NCBI RefSeq assembly: GCF_030454045.1
Contig: NZ_JAKDJE010000057.1
Location: 1-18,450 of the forward strand
Direction of reading: 5' to 3'
DNA from: Psychrobacter sp.
GTDB lineage: Bacteria > Pseudomonadota > Gammaproteobacteria > Pseudomonadales > Moraxellaceae
DNA length: 18,450 nt
The translations under genes were made by a program, and so were the position numbers. The notes below the pieces were generated by a model. That model was given only the letters and a program-made list of their open reading frames with translations. It searched no databases and was not told the origin of the DNA. Below are positions 7,875-14,437 of the stretch, piece after piece (position 1 is the first letter of the stretch; each line of letters begins with the position of its first letter).

Positions 7875-8273
7875 ATGAAAAGATTAGCACTTGCAGCGTT
7901 GATGACAACTTTTGCTCTAACTGGTTGCTCTACTATGAGCATGGACAATGAGCGTACAATGGTCGTAGAAGGCCAGCCTATGAATGTAAAAGTGGTCAAC
8001 ATCCCAAGTTTTGAGGTAGAAGTTGCCCCGCGCAAAGCAGTTTGTGATCTGACTGCAACAGACGGTACGACGGTCGAATCACAGTGCTTACAGTATCGCC
8101 AGTCTCATCAAAAAAACTACACGACGCTAAATGGTAACATTCAAGGCTTCACTTATGAGCCAAACTACCGTTATGTCTTAGATGTGCGTCAAGAAGCAGT
8201 GACTGCTGAAGGCTCTAACATGGTTAAGCCAGTATGGATTCTAAACGAAGTGGTATCAAAAACAGCTGAGTAA
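7875..8273 (+). CDS. Small lipoprotein with DUF4377-like domain
   Basis: This 132-residue protein has a type II signal peptide: a basic start, a hydrophobic core and lipobox LTGC with the lipidated cysteine C18, so it should be anchored in the outer or inner membrane facing the periplasm. The C-terminal half, from CLQYRQS (71) through IQGFTYEPNYRYVLDVRQEAV-like residues (89-109), resembles DUF4377, a small beta-rich domain often found with META/HslJ domains. C57 and C71 could form a disulfide. GAGGA lies seven bases before the ATG. It is a single gene between two terminators. Function unknown; the domain call is from recalled pattern, not a search. Confidence 0.8.
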   Translation: MKRLALAALMTTFALTGCSTMSMDNERTMVVEGQPMNVKVVNIPSFEVEVAPRKAVCDLTATDGTTVESQCLQYRQSHQKNYTTLNGNIQGFTYEPNYRYVLDVRQEAVTAEGSNMVKPVWILNEVVSKTAE

Positions 8274-8291
8274 TATAGATCTGATCCCTAT

Positions 8292-8323
8292 AAAAAGGCC
8301 GCTACTATCGTAGCGGCCTTTTT
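8292..8323. terminator. Bidirectional terminator between the lipoprotein gene and sdaA
   Basis: A perfect 14-base-pair stem (8292-8305 with 8310-8323) closes a TATC tetraloop, with A-run and T-run on opposite flanks. It lies between convergent genes and can end both transcripts. Confidence 0.9.
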
Positions 8324-8377
8324 TATTGTCGTTATTGCCATGACAAGTTTGCATAATTAGCAATACTGTCTATTAGT

Positions 8378-9811
8378 TTAACATTGACTATAGTTCACAC
8401 TGACGCCGCGCGTGGCAGTAGGAATTCGGTTGTCGGCATAAACAGCGAGGCCGCCACGAGCCGTCTCTTTATACTTATCAGACATATCAGCTCCTGTTTG
8501 TTTCATCGTCTCTATAGCCTTATCTAAAGAGACAAAATGCTGACCATTTCCTCTACAAGCCAGACGTGCTGCATTGATGGCTTTGACCGCACCCATGGCG
8601 TTGCGCTCAATGCATGGGACTTGCACCAGTCCACCAATAGGGTCGCAGGTGAGACCTAAGTTATGTTCAATGCCAATTTCTGCTGCATTCAAGCATTTGG
8701 CTGGTGTCCCATTCATGACTTCTGCCAATGCAGATCCTGCCATCGCACAGGCAGACCCCACTTCACCTTGACAGCCAACTTCAGCACCAGAGATGGAAGC
8801 GTTTTGCTTGATGAGGCTACCGATAGCGGTGGCATTTAATAAAAATTTACGGACGCCATCTTCGCTATAATTAGGCAAAAAGTCGCGATAATAATGCAAT
8901 ACTGCAGGAATGATACCTGCCGCGCCATTGGTGGGTGCGGTAACGACTTTGCCACCATTGGCATTTTCTTCATTGACGGCGAGGGCGTACAAGTCTACCC
9001 AGTCCATGGCTGCCAATTTGTCATTGTTGGTGACAGGTTGGTCCTTTTCCGCAGAAAGCTGCATGTGCAGATCTTGTGCACGGCGTTTGACATCCAGACC
9101 ACCTGGCAGAATGCCACCGTTTTCACAGCCTTGTTTGACGCAGTCTTGCATCACTGCCCAAATACTATCTAAGTAGGCAAACACTGTCTCTTTATCATGG
9201 AAGTGGCATTCATTTGCCAGTACCAATTCGCTAATACTCAAGTCATGCTGACGGCATTGTTCTAGTAGCTCTGCTGCATTATTAAAAGGATAAGGGACGC
9301 TATTGATCGTTGGGCTGGCATGGTCTTCATCTGGATCGGTGGCGTCTTCTTCATTGATAACAAAACCGCCGCCAATCGAATAATAGGTCTGCTGATAACG
9401 AGTGCCATCAGTCGATATAGCACGAAGCGTCAGTGCGTTAGGGTGATAGGGCAGGACAGTATCATCGTGCCAATAGATATCTTGCTCGGTATCAAACGCA
9501 ATCGTATGTGTGCTTGAGACGTTTAATATTCTGTCAGAAAAAATAGGTGATAAATAGTTACTGGTCATACGTGTGTCGATCGTACTAGGCGTATGACCAA
9601 GTAACCCTAACAATATGGCAGTATCTGTTGCGTGCCCTTTTCCTGTCGCCGCCAGCGAGCCATAAAGCTCGATTTTAATGCGAGCGACAGCTGTGAGCGC
9701 CATTTGCTCAGTGAGCGATGCCAAGAACAAGTTGGCTGCGACCATCGGCCCGACTGTGTGTGAGCTTGATGGGCCAATTCCGATTTTGAACAAATCAAAA
9801 ATACTAATCAT
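8378..9811 (-). CDS. sdaA: L-serine ammonia-lyase (L-serine dehydratase), iron-sulfur type
   Basis: This 477-residue single-chain enzyme deaminates L-serine to pyruvate and ammonia in the cytoplasm. The N-terminal domain (about 1-160) starts with ISIFDLFKIGIGPSSSHTVG, and the catalytic domain follows. Three cluster cysteines are visible: C347 in EVGCQGE, C389 in LTCDPIGG and C400 in QVPCIERN. The final residue is also a cysteine, C477. In the Legionella pneumophila enzyme the C-terminal cysteine reaches into the active site as the fourth iron ligand, and the same arrangement is likely here. The ATG at 9811 starts on the expected N-terminal motif, with a weak GGTAA upstream. An imperfect hairpin lies 73-128 bases upstream of the start. 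It converges on the lipoprotein gene and is divergent from the permease. Confidence 0.95.
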   Translation of the reverse strand: MISIFDLFKIGIGPSSSHTVGPMVAANLFLASLTEQMALTAVARIKIELYGSLAATGKGHATDTAILLGLLGHTPSTIDTRMTSNYLSPIFSDRILNVSSTHTIAFDTEQDIYWHDDTVLPYHPNALTLRAISTDGTRYQQTYYSIGGGFVINEEDATDPDEDHASPTINSVPYPFNNAAELLEQCRQHDLSISELVLANECHFHDKETVFAYLDSIWAVMQDCVKQGCENGGILPGGLDVKRRAQDLHMQLSAEKDQPVTNNDKLAAMDWVDLYALAVNEENANGGKVVTAPTNGAAGIIPAVLHYYRDFLPNYSEDGVRKFLLNATAIGSLIKQNASISGAEVGCQGEVGSACAMAGSALAEVMNGTPAKCLNAAEIGIEHNLGLTCDPIGGLVQVPCIERNAMGAVKAINAARLACRGNGQHFVSLDKAIETMKQTGADMSDKYKETARGGLAVYADNRIPTATRGVSVNYSQC

Positions 9812-9883
9812 AATAAGTTACCGAAAAATTCAAGGACTCAAGCAGTCGTCATGACTGTATTAAGTACTTTTATTAAAAATATA

Positions 9884-9939
9884 ATAGACAGTCGTCACTC
9901 TCAAGTCCCACTACAGAAGACTTGTGAGCGACCGTCTAT
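9884..9939 (-). promoter_or_regulatory. Long imperfect hairpin in the sdaA leader
   Basis: Pairs are 9884-9889 with 9934-9939, 9891-9894 with 9929-9932, 9898-9900 with 9926-9928 and 9902-9907 with 9919-9924, closing an 11-base loop. That is 19 base pairs with two single mismatches and one three-base bulge. On the minus strand it is followed by a T-rich tract (TATATTTTT), so it could act as an attenuator ahead of sdaA. It could instead be a REP-like palindrome. Confidence 0.4.
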
Positions 9940-10066
9940 AAAAATATTGCTATTAAAGAGTACAGATGGTGACTGAATAATCACTTTTATTTGTTTTGAA
10001 ACTCCGCTATCATGCTCGGAGTCAACGACTATGTAACATCCTGTAAGTCAATATCGCTATTAAATA

Positions 10067-10145
10067 GGCTGGTTGGTAGAAGAGCAAACGTGCTTTTGAT
10101 CACACAGTATCTTTGGTTATACATAGTGATCTAATACAACCAGCC
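10067..10145 (+). ncRNA. Candidate three-way-junction RNA upstream of the permease
   Basis: The closing stem is GGCTGGTTG (10067-10075) with CAACCAGCC (10137-10145). One arm is a 7-pair hairpin, 10080-10086 with 10091-10097 around an AACG loop. The other is GATCAC/GTGATC (10098-10103 with 10126-10131), extended across a 3x3 internal loop by GTAT/ATAC (10107-10110 with 10119-10122). The 3-prime closing strand can also pair downstream as AGCCA/TGGCT (10142-10146 with 10152-10156), a switch-like arrangement. It does not show the conserved bases I know for purine riboswitches. Unproven. Confidence 0.3.
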
Positions 10146-10206
10146 AAGAACTGGCTATCATACCAAATAATACTTTTGGTTTGTCATATTACAACATAAA
10201 TGAATG

Positions 10207-10295
10207 AATTGGGATGACATATTATCGATAGAAGACGATAGTGCTTATTTATATTGTTTACGACTTCTATCGCGTTCGCTACTATCCTCCCAATT
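10207..10295 (+). ncRNA. Candidate structured leader of the permease with competing stems
   Basis: An outer stem AATTGGG/CCCAATT (10207-10213 with 10289-10295) encloses two stems that cross each other. One is CGATAGAAG/CTTCTATCG (10226-10234 with 10264-10272). The other is GATAGTGC (10237-10244) with the strand at 10278-10286, with one bulge. They could form a pseudoknot or be alternative states. The module ends 65 bases before the permease ATG. Confidence 0.35.
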
Positions 10296-10360
10296 TCGCA
10301 CCGTTTTTACTTTTTCCATTATTTTAGCCTATTACCTCAGCTCACATAGGACAAGCGCGC

Positions 10361-11809
10361 ATGCCATCTCAAAAAGACCCCTCATCAGCTTCAGACAACA
10401 GCGCTCAAAATCAGTCAGCTCACAATGCATTGGAAGCTGCAGGCATTGATTCAGCAGCCATCCACTATCCTCACAATCCGGATTTTGACAATGGTCGTTG
10501 GTTTCCAACATGGCGACCTTACAAAGGTGACTTGGATCGCGATCCTGTAGGCATCAATGATTATTTGCCACCATCAAAGAGTGTGTTGCTTGGTATACAA
10601 CATACGTTTGCCATGTTTGGTGCAACGGTGCTGGCACCACTACTGATGGGATTTGATCCTAATTTGGCCATTTTGATGTCTGGTATCTGTACGGTGATGT
10701 TTTTTATGATCACGGGTGGGCGTATGCCAAGCTACTTGGGCTCAAGCTTTGCTTTTATCGGTCCGGTGATTGCAGTGACTGCTTATGCAGGCGCAGGATT
10801 TAATGAAAATTTGAATGTGGCGCTAGGCGGTATCATGGCCTGCGGTATTATTTATGCGCTGATTGGTTTGCTTGTGATGAAAACTGGCACAGGCTGGATT
10901 GAGCGCTTGATGCCGCCTATCGTGACGGGTGCCATCGTTATGATTATCGGCCTCAACTTAGCCCCAGTTACGATCCAAGGGGTTTCTGCCAACCAATTTG
11001 ATGCTTGGATGGCTACTTTGACCGTGCTGCTTATCAGTGGTGTGGCGGTATTTACCCGCGGTATGCTACGCCGTCTGCTCTTGTTGGTAGGATTGGTATT
11101 ATCCTATGTGGCTTATTTTGTGATGACCAACATCTTAGGTTTTGGTACGGCCATCGATTTTAGCGCAGTCGCTGCGGCTTCGTGGTTTGGCCTGCCAAGC
11201 ATTCATACCCCGCGCTTTGAGATGAGCGCTATTATTTTAATTGCGCCTGTCGCCTTTATTTTGGTGGCTGAGAATTTAGGTCACTTCAAAGCCGTCGAAG
11301 GTATGACAAAGGCTCGCGTCACCCCATATATGGGCAGAGCATTTTTGGCAGATGGTTTGGCAACGACTTTTTCGGCAGGATTTGGCGGTACGGGCGTGAC
11401 CACCTATGCTGAAAATATCGGGGTGATGGCTGTCACCAAGGTATATAGCACGACGATCTTTGTCGTCGCAGGTTTGGTTGCGATCATACTAGGATTGTCA
11501 CCAAAGTTTGGCGCCATTATTCAGACGATACCAGCGGCTTTGTTGGGCGGTGCGTCTATCGTGGTGTTTGGTTTGATTACGGTGGCTGGGATAAAAATTT
11601 GGATTGACAGCCACATTGATTTTAGCAAAAACAGCAATTTGATTATTGCTGCGGTGACTATCATCATGGGTACGGGCAATTTTAGCTTGCATTTAGGCGG
11701 CTTTGATTTGGGTGGTATCGGCACCGCTACGTTGGCTGCTATCTTGCTAAATGCCTTATTTAACCAAAGTGGCGAGACCAAAACCGTGCCTTCATCGTTG
11801 GCCAAATAA
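10361..11809 (+). CDS. RutG/UraA-type pyrimidine (uracil-xanthine) permease, NCS2 family
   Basis: This 482-residue inner-membrane transporter of the nucleobase-cation symporter-2 family is predicted to import uracil or a related base with protons. Its sequence follows E. coli RutG closely in recalled segments: ITGGRMPSYLGSSFAFIG (118-135), ERLMPPIVTGAIVMIIGLNL (181-200) and TTYAENIGVMAVTKVYS (347-363). E304 in VAENLGH and E351 in YAENIGV match the two glutamates that bind uracil in UraA. About 70 hydrophilic residues precede the first membrane segment, longer than in RutG. AGGAC sits nine bases before the ATG. No other rut gene is nearby, so it more likely serves uracil salvage than a local pyrimidine-degradation operon. 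The upstream leader is rich in potential RNA structure. Xanthine or thymine as substrate cannot be excluded. Confidence 0.9.
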   Translation: MPSQKDPSSASDNSAQNQSAHNALEAAGIDSAAIHYPHNPDFDNGRWFPTWRPYKGDLDRDPVGINDYLPPSKSVLLGIQHTFAMFGATVLAPLLMGFDPNLAILMSGICTVMFFMITGGRMPSYLGSSFAFIGPVIAVTAYAGAGFNENLNVALGGIMACGIIYALIGLLVMKTGTGWIERLMPPIVTGAIVMIIGLNLAPVTIQGVSANQFDAWMATLTVLLISGVAVFTRGMLRRLLLLVGLVLSYVAYFVMTNILGFGTAIDFSAVAAASWFGLPSIHTPRFEMSAIILIAPVAFILVAENLGHFKAVEGMTKARVTPYMGRAFLADGLATTFSAGFGGTGVTTYAENIGVMAVTKVYSTTIFVVAGLVAIILGLSPKFGAIIQTIPAALLGGASIVVFGLITVAGIKIWIDSHIDFSKNSNLIIAAVTIIMGTGNFSLHLGGFDLGGIGTATLAAILLNALFNQSGETKTVPSSLAK

Positions 11810-11885
11810 TCAATCTGTCAGTTGTTTGAGTCTTAAATATTGAGACAAGTTAAAAAGGCTTTATCAGTGTATTTACAGCGTCAAC

Positions 11886-11923
11886 AAAAAGCGCCCATGC
11901 TATGAATAGTATGGGCGTTTTTT
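11886..11923. terminator. Bidirectional terminator between the permease and the EamA gene
   Basis: A continuous stem pairs 11892-11903 with 11906-11917, including one G-T pair, with an A-run before and a T-run after. The AAAAAGCGCCCAT arm resembles the terminators at 454-490 and 16624-16659. It serves two convergent genes. Confidence 0.85.
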
Positions 11924-11964
11924 ATTAAATGTCTGCGTGAGACAATCGTATCAATACTACTTAA

Positions 11965-12897
11965 TTACTTATAGTCTCGCTTATAAAACCTTGAAAAAAA
12001 TCGATAGCGGCGTAGGGCGCGTGGTTTTGGTTTTAGTGACCCTAAATAAATAGCAAACATGGTTAACAAGGCGCCGCCCCATTGTAAGCCATTGATAGGT
12101 TTGTCCAGCCAGCTATAGTCAATAACCAAAGCGGCGATGGGTTCAGTTAACAATAACAGACCCGTCAATGCCAAAGAAAGCTTAGGAATAGAGTAAGCGA
12201 TTAGTCCCCATGCCAAGCACTGCATGACCGTACCATAGATAAGCACCCAACCAATCTCAGACCATGTATTGGGCAAAATATGACCTGTATCAAATACAAA
12301 CATCGGCACAATCATCGCTAAGACACCGCCTATGCTAATCAATTGCATCAACATAAATATCGGTGTTGGCTCAGTATCATGCGTTTTACGAATAAAAGTC
12401 ATGGAAGCTGCCAGCATCGCGCCCGATACGATGCCTGTGACAAATCCCCAAGTAGCAGCGGTATTGTGTGCAAATTCTGGACTGCCTATCATAGCGACAC
12501 CCAGCATTGCCAAAAATAAGCTAATAATCTGCACAATCGATTGGCGCTCATTAAAATATAAAAATCCAATCGCTGCCAAGAAAAAGATTTGTAAGCTATT
12601 GAGTAGGGTGGAGATGCCAGGACCAACGGCATAAATACTCTCATGCCAAAGCGCCAAATCTAAGCCTAAAAATGCACCTGATAACAAACTATAAAAAATA
12701 GCACGTCTGGATTGTGGCAGACGCTGCCCCATGGCTTTGGCCAAAATAGCGAATACAACCCCAGAGATGGCCAGTCGCCAAAATGACATTGCCCAGCCAC
12801 CAATATCGACATGAGCGACGATCAGACTGCCCAAACCAAAGATAATACAACCGATGACTAAGCTAATAGGGGCAGTGCGTGAAGAAGCAGTTGCCAT
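11965..12897 (-). CDS. EamA/DMT-superfamily transporter (RhaT/YdcZ-like exporter)
   Basis: This 310-residue inner-membrane protein has about ten hydrophobic segments arranged as two EamA repeats, roughly 11-138 and 150-288. Family hallmarks are the end of each repeat: FNERQS (115-120) in the first and LLLTEPIAALVIDY (248-261) in the second. Members export amino acids or other metabolites, or are of unknown substrate. The C-terminal tail from about 290 is strongly basic (KPKPRALRRYRFFSR) and should stay in the cytoplasm. AAGGA lies about seven bases before the ATG. It is a single gene, convergent with the permease and divergent from the WG-repeat gene. Substrate cannot be inferred. Confidence 0.88.
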   Translation of the reverse strand: MATASSRTAPISLVIGCIIFGLGSLIVAHVDIGGWAMSFWRLAISGVVFAILAKAMGQRLPQSRRAIFYSLLSGAFLGLDLALWHESIYAVGPGISTLLNSLQIFFLAAIGFLYFNERQSIVQIISLFLAMLGVAMIGSPEFAHNTAATWGFVTGIVSGAMLAASMTFIRKTHDTEPTPIFMLMQLISIGGVLAMIVPMFVFDTGHILPNTWSEIGWVLIYGTVMQCLAWGLIAYSIPKLSLALTGLLLLTEPIAALVIDYSWLDKPINGLQWGGALLTMFAIYLGSLKPKPRALRRYRFFSRFYKRDYK

Positions 12898-13305
12898 AAG
12901 ACGTCCTTATATTATTATTCTTATATTGCTGGATGAAAATTTGAATTGATCAAAGGCATATTGTCAGGGTTTTGAGTAAAAAATGAAATGGTAAAACCGA
13001 AAATTATTCTGGTTATAAGAGAAATCGTTATGGCAGACAATACTATCATCGATAAAAGCAAGCGAAGTGCGAGTAGGGTGCATAGTATAAAGGGCTTTGT
13101 ATAGTCACAAAGTTATCATCTGACCCTTACGCGCTACTTATGTAGCACGATGATGAGGATGCAACATCTCCTATATAATCGAGTCACATCCTTACAGGAA
13201 TGGCGTTGGCGTGGATACCGCAATTTGTTAATCTAGCATCTTATAAAAGAATTCATCACCGATTCGCTGTATCAAACCATCTATACTATCTGCCCAGGTC
13301 TACTT
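12898..13305. other. 408-base divergent region between the EamA and WG-repeat genes
   Basis: A hairpin GCTAC-TTAT-GTAGC (13133-13146) lies inside the wider repeat ATCATC/GATGAT (13115-13120 with 13149-13154). A TATAAT at 13174-13179 could be the -10 box of the WG-repeat gene, but no good -35 box is present at the right distance. A 24-codon frame at 13030-13104 has only a weak AAGAGA upstream and no recognisable product. I do not call it a gene. Confidence 0.45.
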
Positions 13306-14331
13306 ATGCTTCGATATTCTTTGTCAAAAACACCATCAGATGTGAGCTTTCAATCAACTCTGAAAGTGTCGCCATTTTATTTTGCTATTGGCATTGTTGC
13401 TAGTGCGTTTTTTTTGATGTCCAGCGCTCAAGCGGCCAGTTGTAAGCTGCCAAAAAGCTACTATAAAAATGTCTCTTGTACGTCTAATAGTGGTTATTTT
13501 TTGGCGATCAAAGACTTTGGCGCGCCTGTCGCTTTACTCAATAGCAAAGGTAAAAAGGTGGTTGACTTATCACGCTATCAAAAAGTCGCAGCCGACAAAA
13601 TAGCAGGCGGCCTCCTACCTGTTGTACGCGGCCGTCAGGTTGGCTATCTAAATATGCAAGGTCGTGAAGTGGTGCCTGCAATATACGATACGCTTTCAGA
13701 GAGTCAAGGATGGGCACGCCCTGTATCTGAAGGCCGTATTGTGGTCAAAAAAGACGGTAAGTTTGGGGTTATTAATACCTCTAGCAGCACTGTGGTTCCG
13801 TTTTCAGCCGCTATTGATGAGATTGACGACTATCGTAATGGGGTCGCGCGTGTCCGCAAAAACCGTGCGATAAGTTGGTTGGACAAGAACGGCAATGAGA
13901 CCCGTGATCCAAACGCTCAGGATGCGCGCACATCGGCCAGACAGTCGACTGCTTTGACAGGTAGTGGCAATGCATCATCAAACTCACCTGAGCTGACGCG
14001 TTTTACGACGTTGCAGCCCCGTCAGCAAGAGGGAAAATGGGGGTTTGTTGATGACAATGAGGTGACCATGATTACCTATTCGTTTGATGAGGTTCGCCCA
14101 TTCTCTGAGGAGTTGGCAGGCGTGCGTATTGGCAATGAGTGGGGCTTTGTCAATCTGGGCGGTGAGCTAGTGATTCCTTTTCGTTTCACTGACGATGGGG
14201 TCGTGGTCAACGATACATACAAAGGGAAGCGCTCGTTTGTCTTTACGGACGGCAAAGCATGGATTGGCAACCTAAAAAATGGCAATAAAATGTGTATTGA
14301 TACAACAGGTGCTGGTGTCAGTTGTGGGTAA
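13306..14331 (+). CDS. Secreted WG-repeat protein
   Basis: This 341-residue protein has a long N-terminal signal peptide with hydrophobic core at about 24-40 and likely cleavage after AQA (43), so it should be periplasmic or surface-exposed. Degenerate WG repeats follow: GYLNMQGREVVPAIYD (113-128), KFGVINTSSSTVVPF (152-166), WLDKNGNE (191-198), KWGFVDDNE (244-252) and EWGFVNLGGELVIPF (278-292). A polar linker at about 199-240 separates two repeat groups. Four mature-region cysteines (46, 58, 330, 340), two near each end, could form disulfides. AGG lies eight bases before the ATG. WG repeats are structural, and no enzymatic role is implied. It is a single gene ending in a strong terminator. 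Confidence 0.82.
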   Translation: MLRYSLSKTPSDVSFQSTLKVSPFYFAIGIVASAFFLMSSAQAASCKLPKSYYKNVSCTSNSGYFLAIKDFGAPVALLNSKGKKVVDLSRYQKVAADKIAGGLLPVVRGRQVGYLNMQGREVVPAIYDTLSESQGWARPVSEGRIVVKKDGKFGVINTSSSTVVPFSAAIDEIDDYRNGVARVRKNRAISWLDKNGNETRDPNAQDARTSARQSTALTGSGNASSNSPELTRFTTLQPRQQEGKWGFVDDNEVTMITYSFDEVRPFSEELAGVRIGNEWGFVNLGGELVIPFRFTDDGVVVNDTYKGKRSFVFTDGKAWIGNLKNGNKMCIDTTGAGVSCG

Positions 14332-14353
14332 TGCTACAGTTAATACTGCTATA

Positions 14354-14404
14354 AAAAAAGAGCGTGAATCCTATCAACGATTAATAGGGTTTGCGCTCTT
14401 TTTT
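14354..14404 (+). terminator. Intrinsic terminator after the WG-repeat gene
   Basis: An unbroken stem pairs 14354-14374 with 14384-14404 around a nine-base loop and ends in six T. Four of the pairs are G-U in the plus-strand RNA and would be A-C mismatches in the minus-strand RNA. It is therefore stronger for the WG-repeat gene than for the convergent hydrolase gene. Confidence 0.85.
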
Positions 14405-14437
14405 ATGGCTTTTTCGCAAGATTTTGGCAGGTCAATA

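Larger units (their letters stand above)
9812..10360. other. Structure-rich 549-base divergent region between sdaA and the permease gene
   Basis: It carries no credible gene. The plus frame at 10204-10449 has no ribosome binding site and overlaps the permease start. It does hold an unusual number of inverted repeats: a 19-pair hairpin (9884-9939), ACTCCG/CGGAGT (10001-10006 with 10017-10022), a possible three-way junction (10067-10145), ACCAAA/TTTGGT (10162-10167 with 10175-10180) and a nested module at 10207-10295. The word CAGTCGTCA occurs twice (9843-9851 and 9890-9898). No strong promoter was recognised for either flanking gene. Confidence 0.6.

Noticed and set aside
8894..9176. Long plus-strand frames inside sdaA
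   Set aside because: They lie antisense to well-conserved coding sequence and show no domain or ribosome binding site.
10067..10131. Resemblance of GGTTGGTAGA-AGAGCA to a tRNA D-arm
   Set aside because: There is no matching T-arm sequence, anticodon stem or acceptor stem, so it is not a tRNA or an obvious tRNA remnant.
10204..10449. 81-codon frame overlapping the permease start, considered as a leader peptide
   Set aside because: There is no ribosome binding site before its ATG, it overlaps the permease by 89 bases in another frame, and its sequence matches no leader peptide pattern such as a run of control codons.
13030..13104. 24-codon frame starting MADNTIIDKSK
   Set aside because: Only a weak AAGAGA precedes it, no family is recognised, and frames of this length are expected by chance.
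13200..13403. 67-codon frame ahead of and overlapping the WG-repeat gene
   Set aside because: AGGA directly abuts its ATG with no spacing, and it overlaps the signal-peptide region of the real gene in another frame.
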